Below are positions 63,981 to 64,000 of a DNA stretch of 64,000 nt, one piece after another. Under the pieces are notes generated by a model. It had not been told where the DNA came from. It worked only from the letters and a program-made list of their open reading frames with translations, and ran no database searches. The position numbers and the translations under genes are program-made. The DNA is from Mercurialis annua (lineage: Eukaryota > Streptophyta > Magnoliopsida > Malpighiales > Euphorbiaceae). Within the stretch, counting starts at the first letter, position 1. Each line of letters starts with the position of its first letter. The DNA lies in assembly GCF_937616625.2 (NCBI RefSeq), contig NC_065570.1, positions 36,277,665 to 36,341,664 on the forward strand. The letters run 5' to 3'.

Positions 63981-64000
63981 GCGTAAAATAACCTAATCAT

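Larger units (their letters stand above)
42277..64000 (-). repeat. 99-bp satellite array, block 4 (reverse)
   Basis: This is reverse-oriented satellite to the end of the window. It consists almost wholly of segments that have relatives in the forward blocks. No insert, gene or other element was seen. Itemised sub-blocks are given separately; the rest (for example 47400-51370, and 52870-54240 apart from recognisable copies of 42530-43020) is satellite of the same kind. Confidence 0.95.

Noticed and set aside
1..64000. CRISPR array
   Set aside because: The periodicity is contiguous 99-bp monomers diverged along their whole length; there are no constant repeats separated by unique spacers and no cas genes.
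1..64000. CENP-B box in the monomer
   Set aside because: I looked for the ttcg....a..cggg pattern. The satellite has ttccgattacc and cgtcgttc elements but no match to the essential positions.

Overview
The window is, as far as I can see, noncoding satellite DNA from end to end. One tandem repeat of about 99 bp, present in several hundred diverged copies, fills it; 64,000/99 is roughly 640 monomer equivalents. The only clearly foreign insert I found is one short transposon at 16655-16936. I found no protein-coding gene, RNA gene, CRISPR array, promoter or terminator. The open frames of 60-90 codons are the satellite read through in one frame: 99 bp equals 33 codons, so a frame stays in phase from copy to copy. 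The transposon has Stowaway-type termini (ctccctccgtcccaat, 32-bp perfect inverted repeats, TA target duplication), which points to a flowering-plant nuclear genome. A centromeric, pericentromeric or other heterochromatic block is the likely setting, but the sequence alone cannot settle that or the species.

Layout. The array switches orientation three times: + at 1-6302, - at 6303-11996, + at 11997-42276, - at 42277-64000. Most monomers are about 99 bp. A recurrent truncated form of about 48 bp appears every 0.5-0.65 kb, usually inside an ordered cassette of monomer subtypes. A degenerate higher-order period of about 1.66-1.81 kb can be traced outside the centre. At 20990-30920 lies a young, strongly homogenised higher-order repeat of 1789 bp (about 20 subunits; five full units and a partial one).

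Around this core are long segmental copies. A 4-kb block at 955-4993 is repeated at 15980-20333, where it acquired the transposon, and in part at 20334-20989 and 36070-37440. The block 12476-15100 recurs inverted at 43440-46430 and 61270-63980. The right part of the + block (about 36.0-42.24 kb) is mirrored by about 44.6-51.4 kb, forming a very large imperfect palindrome around the switch at 42277. The - block at 6303-11996 carries a 1.34-kb tandem duplication, and the last block carries several 2-3.3-kb duplications.

The points most worth a second look are the layered organisation (a homogeneous 1789-bp core within older relatives), the microhomology or hairpins at the orientation switches, an 18-bp near-palindrome plus a second dyad in every full monomer, the CpG-rich consensus with apparent deamination, and a transposon whose paralogous empty site is in the same window and so orders events in time. 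All identities, boundaries and counts are by-eye readings and are approximate to a few tens of bases unless an exact position is given.
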